A stretch of 32,736 nt of DNA from Planctomycetota bacterium (GTDB lineage: Bacteria; Planctomycetota; Phycisphaerae; Phycisphaerales; SM1A02): positions 1-32,736 of the forward strand of contig VGYB01000026.1 in assembly GCA_016873115.1 (NCBI GenBank). Direction: 5' to 3'. The notes under the pieces are model-generated. The model worked only from the letters and a program-made list of their open reading frames with translations. It ran no database searches and was not told the DNA's origin. Numbering within the stretch: position 1 is the stretch's first letter; each line of letters opens with the position of its first letter. Below, piece by piece: positions 32,706 through 32,736 of the stretch. Made by a program: the position numbers and the translations under genes.

Positions 32706-32736
32706 GGTCACGGCGTGCTGGCTTCGCCGCGATCAG

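Overview
The window is GC-rich (about two thirds G+C by eye), densely coding, and reads as chromosomal DNA of a planctomycete, most likely class Phycisphaerae. The pointers are a PEP-CTERM-type sorting tail (VPAPGALALL followed by an Arg cluster), a secreted protein ending in two dockerin-like GDLNGDGVVDGADL repeats, a Tat-exported Gfo/Idh/MocA oxidoreductase, and the core gene neighbourhoods. Taxonomy is inference; no marker search was run. I see no phage, transposase, CRISPR or tRNA.

Layout. 1-316: 5.6 copies of a 56-bp tandem repeat, each unit folding into two hairpins, followed by the terminator of a PEP-CTERM protein gene (minus). 1283-3131: kpsF/kdsD (minus) divergent from scpA (plus). 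3137-6486 (minus): rpsB-tsf, a terminator, then a PBP4-type dacB. 6754-9626 (plus): phosphohexomutase coupled to a membrane P-loop ATPase. 9697-10753 (minus): thiS-thiG, sharing an 18-bp divergent promoter region with a lipoprotein gene (10772-11539). 11591-13051: NhaD-like antiporter (minus), divergent from a three-gene plus-strand operon: NHL-repeat protein, YtkA-like protein, di-haem cytochrome c peroxidase. 16832-21268 (plus): secreted choice-of-anchor B/dockerin-like protein, exported formylglycine-generating-enzyme-like protein, Tat Gfo/Idh oxidoreductase. 21287-25383 (minus): PIN-TRAM, REC-GAF-HD-GYP and ApbE genes. 25429-31140 (plus): SRP RNA (ffs), dnaX, recR, rpoN, ilvE and a zinc-ribbon membrane protein. 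31158-32705 (minus): MATE transporter.

Three observations stand out. First, 11 transcription-unit-leading genes have a TANNNT hexamer ending only 6-8 nt before the start codon, while downstream operon genes tend to carry Shine-Dalgarno sequences; this points to widespread leaderless mRNAs. Second, dnaX ends in an in-register A AAA AAA slippery heptamer with an upstream GGGAG and a downstream hairpin, which would give gamma (386 aa) and tau (about 523 aa); the protein also lacks the usual four-cysteine zinc module. Third, the tetranucleotide ACGT is nearly absent (11 found by eye against roughly 90-100 expected from composition). The least understood genes are the NHL/YtkA/peroxidase operon and the ATPase coupled to the phosphohexomutase.
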